DNA of 64,000 nt. It comes from Ypsolopha sequella. Its lineage: Eukaryota > Arthropoda > Insecta > Lepidoptera > Ypsolophidae. The stretch lies in NCBI GenBank assembly GCA_934047225.1, contig OW203985.1, positions 10,867,501 through 10,931,500 of the forward strand, written 5' to 3'. Below the pieces are notes generated by a model. It was not told the origin of the DNA and ran no database searches. It saw nothing but the letters and a program-made list of their open reading frames with translations. Position 1 is the stretch's first letter; every line of letters starts with the position of its first letter. The position numbers and the translations under genes are program-made. Shown here one piece after another: positions 12,355-25,667 of this stretch.

Positions 12355-12518
12355 CAGTGGCGTGCATACAACTTTTTTCCGGAAAAGCAATCAGAAGGTC
12401 AAGTTTGACAATAAAAAAGCAACCCTGGCGACAAACTTTCTTTTTTCAAAGTGTTATTTAATTATTTTTATATTTTTTTTATTGTCAATCTTGACTTAAG
12501 TTAGTATGCACGCTACTA
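12355..12518. mobile_element. Second, shorter copy of the same hAT-type MITE
   Basis: It starts CAGTGGCGTGCATACAAC and ends TATGCACGCTACTA. The interior matches the first copy but with deletions (164 bp against 233 bp). Flanks GATACGAA and GACACAAT agree at 5 of 8 positions, so an eroded target duplication is possible. It lies only 18 bases beyond the first copy. Confidence 0.75.
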
Positions 12519-13060
12519 GACACAATTCTAATAATAATAATCCATTTCATTGATAATTTTGCAAAATTATGAATGTAGAGACACAATTTTTTTATAAATA
12601 AGTACCTATATAACGATAACTGACGCTAACTGACAGTAATTAATCTTCCCAATACAAAAGCGGCTTTTCAGTGACACACCATTAATTATTAAGTAGGCAT
12701 CACAAATATCCTGAATGCAGGCAGTGCAGCAAAACCAGATTCTTCCTAAATAGACCACTGCCCTATGACTGAGAAGGACATACATCATTGCATCTCACTT
12801 TATTCATATATGTATCTGATAGCATACCTATAGCATAGAGACCTATGTCCAGGAGTTCGTTCCAGCTCAGCTATATTTAGTCCCAGATCAATATGGATTA
12901 TCCAGGGCTCTAGCTAAGGTACAGACGTTTATTAATAGCATACAGATTTATTATCTGTTTGTACGAAGCTGAGACTGGCCATATTTTGGCTTGAAATCAG
13001 TTTCGGAAGCAACTCTTCAGGTGAAATGGTGTGAAAGATTATTGAACTTTAGCTAGAGCT
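12519..13060. other. No gene seen
   Basis: AT-rich sequence. Nothing beyond short chance reading frames was found. Confidence 0.55.
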
Positions 13061-13061
13061 T

Positions 13062-13200
13062 ATTATTATTATTATTATTAATAAAAATTCTTTATTGCAC
13101 AAATAAAAACATGTACATAGGCGAGCTTAATGCAAATTAGCATTTTCTTCCAGCTAACCTTTGGCGATGTAGAACTTGTCAAGGGTAGTGCTTCGATGAG
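13062..13200 (-). mobile_element. LINE 3' tail fragment (minus strand)
   Basis: (TTA)n at about 13066-13081 is followed by TTCTTTATTGCACAAATAAAA and GTACATAGGCGAGCTTAATGC. The same kind of block occurs near 25.7 kb and 58.2 kb. This layout (microsatellite tail then A-rich 3'UTR) is that of a 5'-truncated LINE read on the minus strand. No coding sequence remains. Confidence 0.45.
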
Positions 13201-13308
13201 CTTATGGGTTAAGTTCCTAACAAAAAAGTAACATAATAAGATTTGTTGACATAATACACGTATTTCAGTTTTAAAATATAATCGTTATTTGTTACTTAAT
13301 CGCTTAAA

Positions 13309-13592
13309 ACGGCGGTAGCTCAGGGGTAGAACGCTGGCCTCTAAATCTTGAGATCCAGTTTCGTGCCCCGGTCGGGCACACAATAATGAGTTTTTTGGAA
13401 TTTACGTGAATAACTGCTTACTGAACGGTGAAGAAAAACATCTTAAGGAAACCTGCATGCCTTAAAAAGTGTGTATTCGTGCCCGAAGTACGGCGATAGG
13501 GCCCACCTATATGGTATAGACTGTGAGTCGCATTTCACAGTTCACACTCGGAACACTTCTGTCACCCCCTCGGGGATTCATGTCATGATGAT
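13309..13592 (+). repeat. tRNA-derived SINE, family 2 (plus copy)
   Basis: The head GGCGGTAGCTCAGGGGTAGA is a box-A-like tRNA start and GAGATCCAGTTTCGTGCCCC is the box-B-like region. The body matches the full-length minus-strand copy at 29919-30257 (blocks GTACGGCGATAGGG, TTTCACAGTT and CCCCCTCGGGGATTCATGTC). It lacks part of the middle found in that copy. Confidence 0.8.
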
Positions 13593-14869
13593 ATATATTT
13601 TATTTATATTTGTTTTAGTAGATATGTTAAAATATCATCTCTTATCGAATTAAAGCAAAAATGAATCATGGACGATGAGAACGAAAATCATTTTTAACGG
13701 ACACTAATTAGAATCGAACTTCGAGCGGCACAATATGCTTTTTCCCTTAAAAATAATGGAGATTTGAGAAAACTATATCATTTCTTTATCGAGCTAATCT
13801 TTGTCAATAGTGTTTTTGGCACCGTAATTAACCAACTGGTATACTTTAATTTTATTAACAATTAAAAAAAAAACGGGTAAGTAGTTTTTAGCGTCATAAA
13901 ATAAATTTTTTGAACGTTTAAAACATAACTTCTACTTTGGGTCTCACTTCACTTTAAATAATAATCAGAAACTAAGTGCATGTACTTATTTAAGTAATTT
14001 TTTTTAAAGGTTTCATACTCATAATAATAACAATATTTCGTACTTATATGCGTATTTTAAATCTGCATAGCCGATTAAAGTTTGGTGCTTATTCGATGTC
14101 AAAAATACGTACCTACAAATTGTTCGACTAATTTTCAAGATAAGTGACAGTTTATCTAATGTAACAAGAGCTTTTATAATTAGGATAGGTTCTGTCTTTT
14201 GTATTGGTGCATACAGCCATCAAAATTATCAAAATACCTAGGAATTCTATACACTAAACTTTTCGATTTGATTTGGTTGCGCTTTTAAATAGCATAGGTC
14301 AACGAACTAATATTAAATTTTTATTCATTGGCATAGGTATAGATAATTTTGCACAAACTTATTTATTTTGTGATAAACTTTGTCAGAATCGGCAATTCCA
14401 AAATCAAATCCTGGATCCACCCGTGGTCTTTTGACTCGTAAGTTATATTGCATACGAATAAAAAACTGAGAAAAAAGCATCTTTATGCATCTGGAACACA
14501 ATGAGTTTCTTGGCGACAAGGTTTCGTCATGAGAGTGAATCTTGGTTAGTTATATCATAATCTAAGTCCAGGGCGTGCTAGTCGTATTTGGAGTAAACAA
14601 TGGTTGCGTCTCAGTTTACGCCACTCGTGGGGGCTCCTATAATGCAATCCAAAATTACAGAATTTTGCTAAAAATTAATTTCAAAACGACGATTTGTCAT
14701 GGCATCATCTCTCCCTACTTTCTCAACTTTGTCGAAACACTCTAACTTCTTATCAATCCCAGCAAAAGGTGAACGGATTGAAACTTTCAGTAATATCATC
14801 TCCCTTCAATAAGAAAGTTTATTTAATTTATACTGTAAGGTGTGACTCCTTGATGGAACTTCATTCTAA
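13593..14869. other. No gene seen
   Basis: AT-rich sequence with no supported gene or clear repeat ends. Confidence 0.55.
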
Positions 14870-15036
14870 CACTAATCAAAGTCTTCTTGTACGAGTTCCA
14901 CTATTTTATTTCTTTAATTATTGCGACTAGTTTCGTCTTTTAGACGAAATAGACGAAAAGACAAAATAGACGAAACTACTCGCAATAATTAAAGAAATAA
15001 AATAGTGGAACTCGTACAAGAAGACTTTGATTAGTG
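14870..15036. repeat. Long near-perfect palindrome (69-bp arms)
   Basis: CACTAATCAAAGTCTTCTTG.. (14870-14938) is repeated as reverse complement at 14968-15036 with about one mismatch by eye. A short loop holds two AGACGAAA units. Near-identity of the arms suggests a recent inverted duplication or selection/homogenisation of the hairpin. Confidence 0.85.
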
Positions 15037-15174
15037 GAAGTTTATTTAGCTTTCTATGTAAGTTCTCATATCGGTTTTTACACTTGATTTTTTTCTAGCA
15101 AAATTATGAAGTGTCGGACTTGCGTAAATATTTAATCGTTCTTCCTAGATGTTTGAGTTTTTGGCCCTTTTGTG

Positions 15175-15345
15175 GGTAAGTGAGGTTCGCGGGGGTTGAT
15201 TCGCCCCTGTAACTTCCCCGTGTCCTCCCTCACCCCTCTATCGCCATCCCGTCTAGACGATGGGACATGGTGGATGGATCCAGCCAGTCCAGCTCATGAG
15301 CGAGCTCAGTTTGCTTTGGGCCTTTGAGAAGGAAGCGTGTCGTTG
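15175..15345. other. GC-rich block of unknown nature
   Basis: This stretch contains GCGGGGGTTGATTCGCCCC, a C-rich run (CCCTCACCCCTCTATCGCC) and TCCAGCCAGTCCAGCTC. It is clearly GC-richer than the flanks. No open frame of useful length was recognised. It might be the 5' end of a retroelement or a 5'UTR exon; neither can be shown. Confidence 0.3.
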
Positions 15346-16950
15346 TGTTCAACGAAACGGTTATCGGCGCGAAATTTAAAATTCAAGTGTGGAATTGTGA
15401 CTTTGTATTTGGAATTGTTTGTGTTTTGTTTTTGAAGTGTTTGAAGACTGTTATTTGGACTTTTGTATTTGGATGCTGATTTCTTTTTGGATACATATTG
15501 TAAGTTAATTGCTGTTAATGAAAAATTATTTTGTTTATTGTTATTTGTAATTTGAATGTTAACATGTTATACATTGTACTATCGTAATGTTTCATTCCAC
15601 AAAATAACAGCTTTAATACAAACAAACAAATAATATAAAACTCGAAGCTCTCTCGGAATCCGCAATTTATTCCCAGAACTTTTGAAAATGGTTTAAGACT
15701 TTTTTTCACATTAACAAAATCATAACTGTGTTAATGTGCTAGTAATTAGACCATACTTTTGCCGTTTAATGCTTTTAATTGCAGCGCATTTCCATTTGAA
15801 ATTGTACGTTATAAAATTCACCAGTAACAATTTTCATAAAAATCAAAGAAAGAAAAGTAAAATCTGCACCATAAGATCGGTCCCTTCTTAAGTGCTACAC
15901 CATTGTGCCGCAAAAAGGATGTCAAAATGTACTTAAGGAAGAAAAAGTCGTTTTTGAAGACTTCTGCAAGCTCTCGAGAGTTTGAAGAAAAAAGCTCGAC
16001 TTCCGGCCGTCCGTCCTCTTATCAACACGAAAGCTGCCCGGTGAATTAGCCAAAGTAGAAATATTTTTATTTCGACTTAACATTTTAAGGAATGATTCTT
16101 CAGATTTGTAAGCAAATTACAAGGAATAGCTATAACACCCAGAAATTGCTTCAGTCTTAAAACAATGTATGCAAGTAATTTAGTCTGCTACAACAGTTTT
16201 TAAAGATAATAATAGTTAGATATATCTTAAATAATTAGATTTTCCATTTTTTTTGGCCGGTTTTTGTATGTAGTTGTATATATTACATAATACTAAGCAT
16301 ACCTAAGTACAAGCTTTTTTTGCACTTTTTTCATGCTGCCCAATATTTTTATTTATGTTCCTAAATATTAGAACTGTATTTAATAGATTAAGGATGATTT
16401 GTGTGGTAAAAAAGTGCAATATTTAAAATACCTACTCAATCACTGAAATGTCCTAACTCTATTGCGTAGATTTCATCCAATATTAAAATATTTATCAATA
16501 ATGTCTCTTATTTTAGATCTTTTCAATTAAAATTACATAAATATGTCTGAAGTTATATTAAAAAGCAATAAATAATTAAATTATGTATTTTAGAATATTT
16601 AAGTAATTTCTCGTAAATATGCCCGTTATAAACTTGTTTTTAATGAAATTATTTCATTTTAATCAGTGCTATTCATGAATCTTCACGGGCCCATATTCTC
16701 GGGCCACAATAAAATGCGTTTTATATTTTATATTGTAAACAAATGAAAGAATTCAGTGTTGCTACTAATGAGTGTAGCACCATCGAATAAGAAACAAAAC
16801 TCCGCCGGAAGCTACCTTAAAACGTTTCAAATAGATACATTAATTCCTGCAATCCTGTAACCTGATCACTTTTGTCAGCATTGCGTTAATCGGTATGTGG
16901 TTAAAAGCAAAATTACGCACAAAATGTACTACCTAGTCTTTTAATAGTTT
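15346..16950. other. No gene seen
   Basis: AT-rich sequence with short chance frames only. Confidence 0.55.
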
Positions 16951-17075
16951 TTGTGCAACTGTGACATAATGAGATACGTTGATACACGAGTGCTTGTTTA
17001 CGAAACGAACGAAGTGAGTTTCGTAATAGACTGCTCGAGTGTCCCAATGTCTAATTATGTTCAGTTGCACAATGA
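16951..17075. repeat. ~125-bp foldback hairpin with CGAA/GAAG core
   Basis: TTGTGCAACTGTGACATAAT on the left pairs with a right arm ending ATTATGTTCAGTTGCACAA. The centre is the palindrome TTACGAAACGAACG / AAGTGAGTTTCGTAA (about 16998-17025). The build resembles the foldbacks at 10535 and 54567. Confidence 0.7.
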
Positions 17076-20000
17076 ATACTTTATCTACGACCATCAAAAA
17101 TATCGTCTTCGCGAGACATTATTTATAATATTTTCAACTATTACTTCATGAAAATTGAGAAGGAGAACACTCGTCCCATGAACCTCAGGTACCTACTTTG
17201 TTCGGTATTGCTGCCTGAGGGCCAATCAGAATCCACGAGGAGAAAATAGCGTGGCTTAAGAAATAAGGGCGGGTCTTATTTTCGTCGCTGTTGTTGATTA
17301 GCTCTCTAGTGGTGTTATAATAAATTGGGCCAATCACAGCGCAGAATCATTTCATATTAAAACATCGGATAAACAATGTCCATATGAAAATACAAAGCCT
17401 TTTTTGATGTTGTAATTACATCATTGCAATTTGGGAGTAAATAAAATTATTTATTATTTTCACGTTTTCTCTTTTCTTTTGTTGTTATTGCAAGCGGTCA
17501 CATTTATATTGACATATCTTCATATATAGACGTACAGAAAATTTAAAAATTCTGAAATTTCCTCAGGAAATATATGTTCAATATTTAAAAAAAATAAAAT
17601 CGAGTTTCTCATTGCTTAGCTGTACTTAACCACTAATGGCTTGGTTAATTAAACTACCCCCTACTGGTAGCCTGTATCACTGAAATCACGCTTTAAAAGA
17701 TGTGAAAAAATAATCACAGGATATTTAAATATCAAATTTCATAAAAAGAAATATATCTCAAGAAAAAATAATTCTGTCTATGATCTCAAGTTACCAGGTT
17801 AAAACCAGCCAGTAATGAAATACAATTCTATTTTCAAATGGCTACGTTCCATTCCACAGCTAGAGACAAGAAGCTAATGCCTCGGATCCTGTGTCGGGAG
17901 GTCATCAGTTACCGAACGGCAACGGATGCATCTCATGCAGCCAAGCCATTTGTGTCTGTTTTAACATACAATACAATACAAATATGCGCATTATTTACAA
18001 TACCTACACGTTTACAAAGTACCACTTAGGCAACCAGTAGTGAGACCTCCTTCGTTGTTTGCAAAATCAACGCTTTTATTTTTCGAGTAATGATTTCCTC
18101 TATCCATTATGTATGTACCACACAATAAGTTAAGCCCTCTTGAGCTCTTTAATATATCGAATTTAATAGCCCTTTATAAGACAATTCATTTAATCCTAAA
18201 TATAGTTTGTAGAAGAATTTTATTGGGCAATAAAAAACGTTACATTTATAGTCCTTTTATGGTAACTATAAAACAATAAACGAAACCTTATCCGATGTTG
18301 TTATCAAATATCCTTACTATCGGAATCTAATCGATACAATAGTTCCAATATCAAACATTTACGAAATTCGATACGGCATAAAAAATCTTTACGAAGAAAT
18401 ACTTCAAGTTACGTTTTAACCCTCGAAAGCCTTATTTCCAATTCAGAGAGGTCACGTATATAATTATTCCTTCTTTTGCTATCTGACTGGCGCCTTTTCT
18501 TTAAAAGCCTATTCTTGTACCGCGATAAAGCAAAGATATCACGTGACCTCGGGAATATCTCCAGGATAAGAAACAATGAATTTTAATTCGGTTTCGGAAC
18601 GGAGCCGGGTGGTAATAAATAAATAGTGTCTTATCGAATAGGTAATTGGTAAATGTGGGCGATGGCTCCCAATTCTTCGGAGGGTTATCTTGTGAGTGGT
18701 TAATAAATAAAATTAGAGTTGTATGTGAATTCACTCTACTGATATATCGTTGGATAGTTTCTGAGATAAAGGTGACGCTGTGTTTATTGAAGAAATACGT
18801 ATTGTAAAAGTCAATCCTCTGAATTAATAGTTTTTTATGTATGTTTTAAAATAATTTCTGTAAATAAAAAAGCATCTATTCTTGGGTTTTGTAACTAAAC
18901 CGTAAGAAATACTTCTAACGCCTAAAAAGCACTTAGGCTAAACCAAGTATATAAATATTCGTAATATTTGTGCTAAAATAGACGTTGGTAAATAGTATAC
19001 AATTACAGTACCTTCAAAATGATAGGATTTTCCGTAGTGGTGGGTTTTTGATTAATTAGGAATTTACAGCAAAATTTACGATAGTTGAAAATTTGTTGTT
19101 TTTCATGCTATTTCATTTATGAAACCAAAAAACAATTTATTTTTTTGCATGAATGAGATGCCTTATTTGTATATACTTTTTAGCTGTCACATATTTTTTC
19201 AGTGGTTAACTTATATTTGTTGTGATTTTCTTGAATTTTTCATTTTTTTAGATAACAAATCACTTCCTAGATTTACATTACACAGAAGAGAATGTATTTA
19301 TTATATCACCGTAATCAGTAGGAGGTATGTTTATAATAACAAAACATTCTTATCAGCAAACAGACGAGAAAAAGAACAAATATATGAGAACGCTACTTCA
19401 GTAGTCCCTTTTTTATGTGACTTAGATAACATCTTAAAAAAATATTACTAACTTATGGCATTATTTTAAAAGTTAAGCCAATGAAAAGGTTTAACGATAA
19501 CGTAGAGTCAAGAATTTCTTAGAAATAAAACCCAGCCCGATTAGCAGAGAATCTAGGGCGTGTTCTGCCGATAACGTAAGTGACAGCGGGTTTCAAATCC
19601 TCCATCAAGTCTATCAAAATCGAATAAAGTACAATTTTCCCCCATTACCGCCCTTCATATCTTCCGTCATTTTACGTATCGCTTCCGAGACCGAAGAGGG
19701 TAAGAAGTAAAGGCGAAAATAATAAATCCGTATCGAATATGCACGGTTTGCTACAAAAGAAATTCTTGCGAAATATGATATTCGGAGGCCCTGAAATCAG
19801 TCTGGGGCCCGGATCCATCCATCACCAATTAAATGTTGGGTTGTTGGCGATAAATTATCATCCGTATTGCGAATGTTTGTCTGATTGATGTGACTGGTTG
19901 AAACCATCGCGTGGTGTTGCCGGCCCATTGACTCTAAGCCCATGGAGACCACTGTCACACGGTAACCGATGAGCTTTTGTGGCTTTGTACGATCTATCAA

Positions 20001-21339
20001 AAACACTTCGTACCGTATACGATACGATGGTATCTAATTGAAACCCTGTGGGTGTTTTCGCTTTATAATGAATCTCTTTAATGATTCCAGAAATCGCGAG
20101 AGCAACACAGGGGGGCCCTTAAAAATAAACATGCAATAAATTCACTTGACGCGCACGTAATAACGTTCACTAAACAAACAAACATCAAGCACCTGATATT
20201 ATTAATTTACTAGAAGAGACGGCTTTAATCACGGCCTCGAATTCGAGCTTAATTATTCCATCCGTAGGATAATTAATTAAACAAAAGAGGGCAGATTCTT
20301 TAGGTATTACCGAGTCTCCTAGTCTATTGTTGTTGGAATAACGGAAAAAATCCAGGAATGATCCTGCAGCAGGCTTCATTGTTCACCCTCTTCCATCCCG
20401 TTCCAATTTACGTAGTTCTCCTGATGCATTTATCATTTGTGTTTGAGAAAATTCTTGAGCTTATAAATTGTTTATTGAACGGGCGTTACTAATCGCAGTT
20501 TGGATCGTTTCCTGCTATTGTCGATGTCTTTTTGATTTGGATCGAAGTGGCAGATTTGTAGGCATTTAGAGCTGTAACGGACAGGGTTGTGGGCTTGTAG
20601 GGTACGTTCCGTTCCCATGAAGCAAGGGTGCTTGCTACGCTATTTTAGTGTGTCGTACGGTAATTTATGAGCATGCGATGTACACAAGGCGAACGATCTG
20701 GAATAACGCTTTTCTTCGAATTTATGTTGCTTTAACTATGATAAGTGATAGACATTATGACTCCTTGGGAATAATAAAATTTAACTTCCTTTTAAGGAAA
20801 GTGGCGTTCCACCAATCACATTAGCCTTAAACGTTTTTATGACAATGGAGTTAGTTACAGGCAAAAATAAACAACGAGAAGTAACATCAGCATTTCGTTT
20901 TATTCTAAGAAAAGTATCCCCGGAGGCGTTCCTTAGATAGTCTTTCTAATTATAGTTTTTGAGCGCATAGGCGGTATGTTATTATTCCATAAGCGTTTAA
21001 TTGATTTTAATAGCACCGTCTATTACAGTATTGAGACTTAATAATAGGTAGCAGTAAATATCGAGTGTATGATAGAAGTTAATCTGTTTGCGGGGGATTA
21101 TAGAGGTATAGATTCAGGTTCAAGTGAATTTGGAATCACTTTGTACGGAGTTGTACAGTATACTGTATATACTTAGTACTCATGCTACATACCATTTCGG
21201 CTTCCTTTTGATTATGCGAGTCTATCCGCTTAAGATTAATTACACTCTGGCTGTTTCAGAATTTTGATACGTCATGCAATAATTCTTAGGTATTTGCATA
21301 AGTAGGTATATATTTTTATAACTTTTTTAACTTATCAAC
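17076..21339. other. No gene seen
   Basis: Mostly low-repeat sequence. Open frames here (for example 110 codons at 19119-19451) have AT-driven composition and no recognisable domain. The part from about 19540 to 20700 is less AT-rich and looks free of the repeats common elsewhere, so it could hold regulatory sequence, but nothing specific is identified. Confidence 0.5.
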
Positions 21340-21344
21340 ATTTC

Positions 21345-21738
21345 TTATCAATATGAAGCAACAAATTGGTGTGTTTTTAGCTAATACTGAAATATTTTGT
21401 AGGGGAAAAAATATTAGATTTCAGTAGAATCTCTTCATATTTCTATTACCTATTTTATGAAAAAAAAATAAAAAACATGTTGATCTCCTAACCGCATTGT
21501 TCATGCTCTAGGAGGATGGCAGGATGGCCTACCCTTCAAACTTTTTTTATTACCCGTCCAGCACAATGAGTCCAATGGCAAAGATTTTATTTGCTTTTAA
21601 TAAAGGCGATTATATGTTAGCTCATGGGTCTCTTTTTCTTGGACACAAAATAGGTACTAATGATCACGCAGCGCAGTCTTTGCCATTGGACTTATTGTGC
21701 TGGACGGGTAATAAAAAAAGTTGCTAGGGTAGGCCATC
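21345..21738 (+). repeat. Unclassified interspersed repeat, copy A, with terminal inverted duplication
   Basis: It contains the block CAACAAATTGGTGTGTTTTT, then TTGATCTCCTAACCGC, then TACCC..ACTTTTTTTATTACCCGTCC and AGTCCAATGGCAAAG. The last two recur in inverted orientation at about 21677-21735, forming a hairpin of about 55-bp arms. Other copies lie at 27186-27630, 29096-29520 and 45455-45710 (minus). In copies 27186 and 29096 the ACCCGTCC block comes before the CAACAAATTGG block, so this copy is rearranged or joins two units. Confidence 0.7.
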
Positions 21739-21749
21739 CTCTTAACACT

Positions 21750-21958
21750 AATCGGAAGGGCACGGGTTCCAAATTTCCAATCCAGCAAGGGTAAATGCGT
21801 GTTCAGTCTGCGTTGGGTCCATATTTTTTACTAATTACGGCGGTCGGTGATAGGGCTCACGTTGGGAGTTTAGACGTTATAATCGTTACTGCAATGTGGG
21901 TGTACCATATCATACGTATCATATCATACACCTTTGACGCCCCTTCGACGTGACCTTG
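21750..21958 (+). repeat. Degenerate SINE fragment, family 2-like
   Basis: The order GGGTTCC, then GGTCGGTGATAGGGCTCACGTTGGG, then TTATAATCGTTACTGCAATG and GTGGGTGTACC, then CCCCTTCGACGTG follows the 3' body of the SINE at 29919-30257. The tRNA-like head is mostly lost. Confidence 0.5.
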
Positions 21959-24900
21959 TAATTTTTTATATAAAAAAGGTAGTGAATATTTAAAAAAAAC
22001 ATTGGGCGCCCACCGTTATAAAGGAAATCTTATCAATCATCTTATCAATTTGAAATATTTCTTGTGCAATATGCCCACGGACCAAGTAAGGAGGATAAGT
22101 TGATGAAGGATTCTCTAAGCCTAAACCAATACCCACCCCTCCTTAACGGAGAGGCTTAGAATAACCCAAAATGCTACTCAATCCTATTGTAAGGTTGTCC
22201 CATCGTCAAATATTTAACGTCCCAAACAATGCAGTAAAGTAACGTAAATTACTGGACCGATTTGTGTTTGCATTCAAATTATTTGTCAAGCTAGTCCATT
22301 CCGAAAATTGTTTCTATATTCGGCGCCGAAGGGGTTTGTCTCTGAGGACTCTGTTCCGTGTAACTAGCTGACTGTGTTAAAAGCTTGTAGTGTTAGTAAT
22401 GTGCTAGAAGTGAGTGAGGCAGGATATTTTAAAGAAAAAAAACTTCGTAAACAGTTCTTGGTTTTTGAAGCTAAAACTTCTTTAGGCGCGTCGAGCGATT
22501 TTGGTATGGGAAAATCTTATGGGTTCGCGTCACCAACACCGACATGCTAATTTGACAGAAGTTTTCAATTCTCTCTGCTGGCCCCATGACTGCATGCATT
22601 TTTTATTTTTTTACTTCCATGAATATTATTTAGTTGAACGATTTATAGAAGAAGATTTTCAAGATTGGCTTAAGCAAAAACAGTCATATGCTTAAAAGTG
22701 GGCAGATATAATGGCTGATTAGAAAGATATAAATATACTTTAAACATAATTGTTATTATGAATTCATAATGTGATGATACTTGATTTTATAAATGCATTA
22801 GTGAAAAAGCTTTTCGCAAGCTAGAAGTTTGTTTCCATTTCATTAAACAGTGTGTAATGTTATGAATGTAGAGCAATCTAATCAGCGCCGGCGTAAGTGG
22901 ATAACATTCAAACGTAACAACACTGACAATAACTCTAATAAAATCTTTACAATAATAATACAATATCCTCTTATAAAACGCCTCTTTGACACGCCAGTAA
23001 AGTCTATTTTTGAATGTTAATATTTTGCTATCATACTCATAAGTTCGTCGGCTTATGACTGCATGAGCCAATGTCACGGAAAAGCCAATGAGGTGGAAGC
23101 TGGGCACAGCTGCTAAGCCATTATCGACTATAATGCCCCAAGATCCATTGACTCCGGGATGCCTATTGATTTAATAATATGGGATGTCATACGAGATTGG
23201 CTAATGGAGTTATTGAAATGAAGGTGTAAAGGGAGAGACGAGTGGTAGTTTTCATTAGGTTCCATAACTTACATAATTAACAAACCGAATAATGTTGTTT
23301 ATTGTTGTTCATGACATTGTCCTGAGAGTAGATTTTATTCTCCCGTTCTTACGGACGGAATCGAAACGTAATGTAATAGTTCAAGATTCTCGGATATTTT
23401 TTCATATTTCAGACGTATATTTTTCTGCAATATTTCATCTAAAGCACCAATCTTTAGGAAAGGAAGTCTGAATTTCAATCAAAATTGACATTTACAACTA
23501 ACTTCATACTAGTGTACTAATACAATACTATTACGTTCTCGACTCGTTTTTATTGTTTCTTTGCCCTGTCTGTTCGTACTCAACTCTATGACAGCTCCGC
23601 CGGGAATAGCACAGTAAGTTGAGTATATAAATTAGCTGTCAAGCCGCTAATCGGTCCGACAGGCTGCGTTGAAACTAAGAGTCCATCAGTGGTGTCTTTC
23701 CACTACTTTCAAGCCACCAACCAACAATGAATGGGCCCAAAAATAACTACACAATAACCCCAGTTATTTATTTTGTCATCCTTTTAGCGAAAGCCGCGGC
23801 GTCGTTAGTTTTCACGACTATTTCGTTAGCTGTTTTTGTTTAATTTCAACCTTTTTCTCAGTGTTCTGTGTAGTAGAAACAAGAGGCTGGATACCTCGCA
23901 TAAATATTAAGACCTTAATTGAACTAAAAGTTGTTTATTTTCTCTACCTTCAGTTTACTCGGCAAATGAAATTCCAATTCTCTTTTCAATTATTCATGGA
24001 ACTGTATTTTCCGTGACTAACGTAAAATATTCTTCCATGATCCGGGACAGTCTAAAGGTGACTCAAATTTCCATAAACACCAGACGAGAATTCACAAACA
24101 TACTACTAGGTACTCTCTTTTAAAAGTATCAGTTCAATAATTGTTACCGGAACGAAAAGTCAGCAAAAGTGTGTCCCCTCGCCCTACATTCAGAAATTCA
24201 CATAAAGTTCGCAGAAAAACCATAGAAAGAGAGTACAATAGAGCAAAATTACGCGTCGCATCGCGTCGCCCGCCGCTCCGTAATGAGTCCGCCAATGAGA
24301 TAGCAATAAAATTTTGCCGCACAATACCGCCATAATTAGAATTAACTGTCTCATTCCCGCCCACATCCGTACCGTCCATCTCTAGGGCAGATCCTTGCTG
24401 ATCATTGTTTATATGATCAATTTGGAAAAAATCCTCTTACACCTAGATAAAAATAAAAGGCACTATTTCTCTGGTTGCTGTACGCTGCTTTTTTCTTTCT
24501 TTTGTTTTTCCTTCATTCTTGAGCTACAGATTCAGAATAAATATACAATTTGGAAAAATAAATCTGGCTCAAATTACTCTAAACTCGGTATAATAATTAA
24601 AGTGTAATTATTTATGTAAGATAGAATTCCCATAGCTTAAATTTAAAAAAAATTTCATTTTATTTTCAGGGAATATACGCCATTTTAGGACATAGTTTTC
24701 ATTATGTTGGTATATAAATTAGCCATTATTTTGTACGTTTTTTTAAAGAATTGTCCGATGACCTTGTCACTTGAGAGTTTTAGACATTATACTGATTGTG
24801 ATGTGTGATTGCTTATAAAAAAAAGTGGTCTGTCTAATCATCTGTCATCTAGCTCTCAAATTATTCTGAAGCAAATTATTAAACATTTATCTTGATAGCA

Positions 24901-25665
24901 AAGGACACATTTCTAAACAGCCCTTACTCAAGTGACGTCACACTATGGCAAATGGAAGTTGCAGCCTTTTCGTAAAAATATTCATCACATGAGGTTTTTT
25001 AGTCCAAAACTTCGAAAATACGGCTTAATAAACCTAAATCTCGAAATGGTTTTCGAATTAACACACTTTAACATAATTTAATCTATGCCAATTATTAATA
25101 TAAAAAACAAAACACTAATATTTTCGATATAATTTGGGGCATTTCGGCCCCAGCCATTAGTCAAAACGGTCAAAACAATTATACCTAAATTAAATTATAA
25201 AGTTATTTTATAAAAAATCGTGGGTATAAAGCTAACATTAGCTAATAATTCATCTTTTTGACCAAAGATCACTTAATTGACTATGAGATCAAAGAAGACT
25301 TCAGTATTCCTTGGTCATGATCAGCAAAGAACATCCCTGTCTCAATTCTGACGATGACCAGACTTTTCTGTCGGCCATTTTCGCAATTTGACGGCATTAT
25401 GTAGTTGAATCACTGCTTCCCGACTGATGAGTGTTGTGATGCCTTAATCGTGACTTATAGTCTCTTCATTGAACTGTAAACTTCAAGTGGCTATGAACTT
25501 TATGATTGCTTTAGTCTTGTTATCAACCAATTATTTTAAAGTTTGTTTGCTGAGAGTTTATTTGTTTGTTTTGTTACCCTTTTAAAAGTAGGTACTACAG
25601 TATACTTATCTACTTCTACAGCCATAAATAACGGTTTTCAAATTATTAATATATCATATTTTATT
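21959..25665. other. No gene seen
   Basis: Largely single-copy-looking sequence. Short GC-rich patches occur (about 24240-24330, with several CGCGTCGC-like motifs). Overlapping short frames on both strands there reflect composition. A TATA-like GTATATAAATT lies near 23622 without a supported start site. Confidence 0.5.
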
Positions 25666-25667
25666 TT

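Noticed and set aside
13309..13385. Possible tRNA gene
   Set aside because: Box A and box B are present but no proper cloverleaf is seen, and the sequence runs on into a SINE body found again at 29919-30257.
19119..19451. 110-codon open frame, plus strand
   Set aside because: Composition is that of AT-rich DNA (many Phe, Tyr, Ile, Asn, Lys), no domain recognised, no splice or promoter support.
23600..23720. TATA-box promoter candidate (GTATATAAATT)
   Set aside because: The only initiator-like motif is about 65 bases downstream, too far for a TATA-driven start; no linked exon found.
24134..24379. Overlapping frames on both strands in a GC-richer patch
   Set aside because: Open on both strands because of composition; no recognisable protein.
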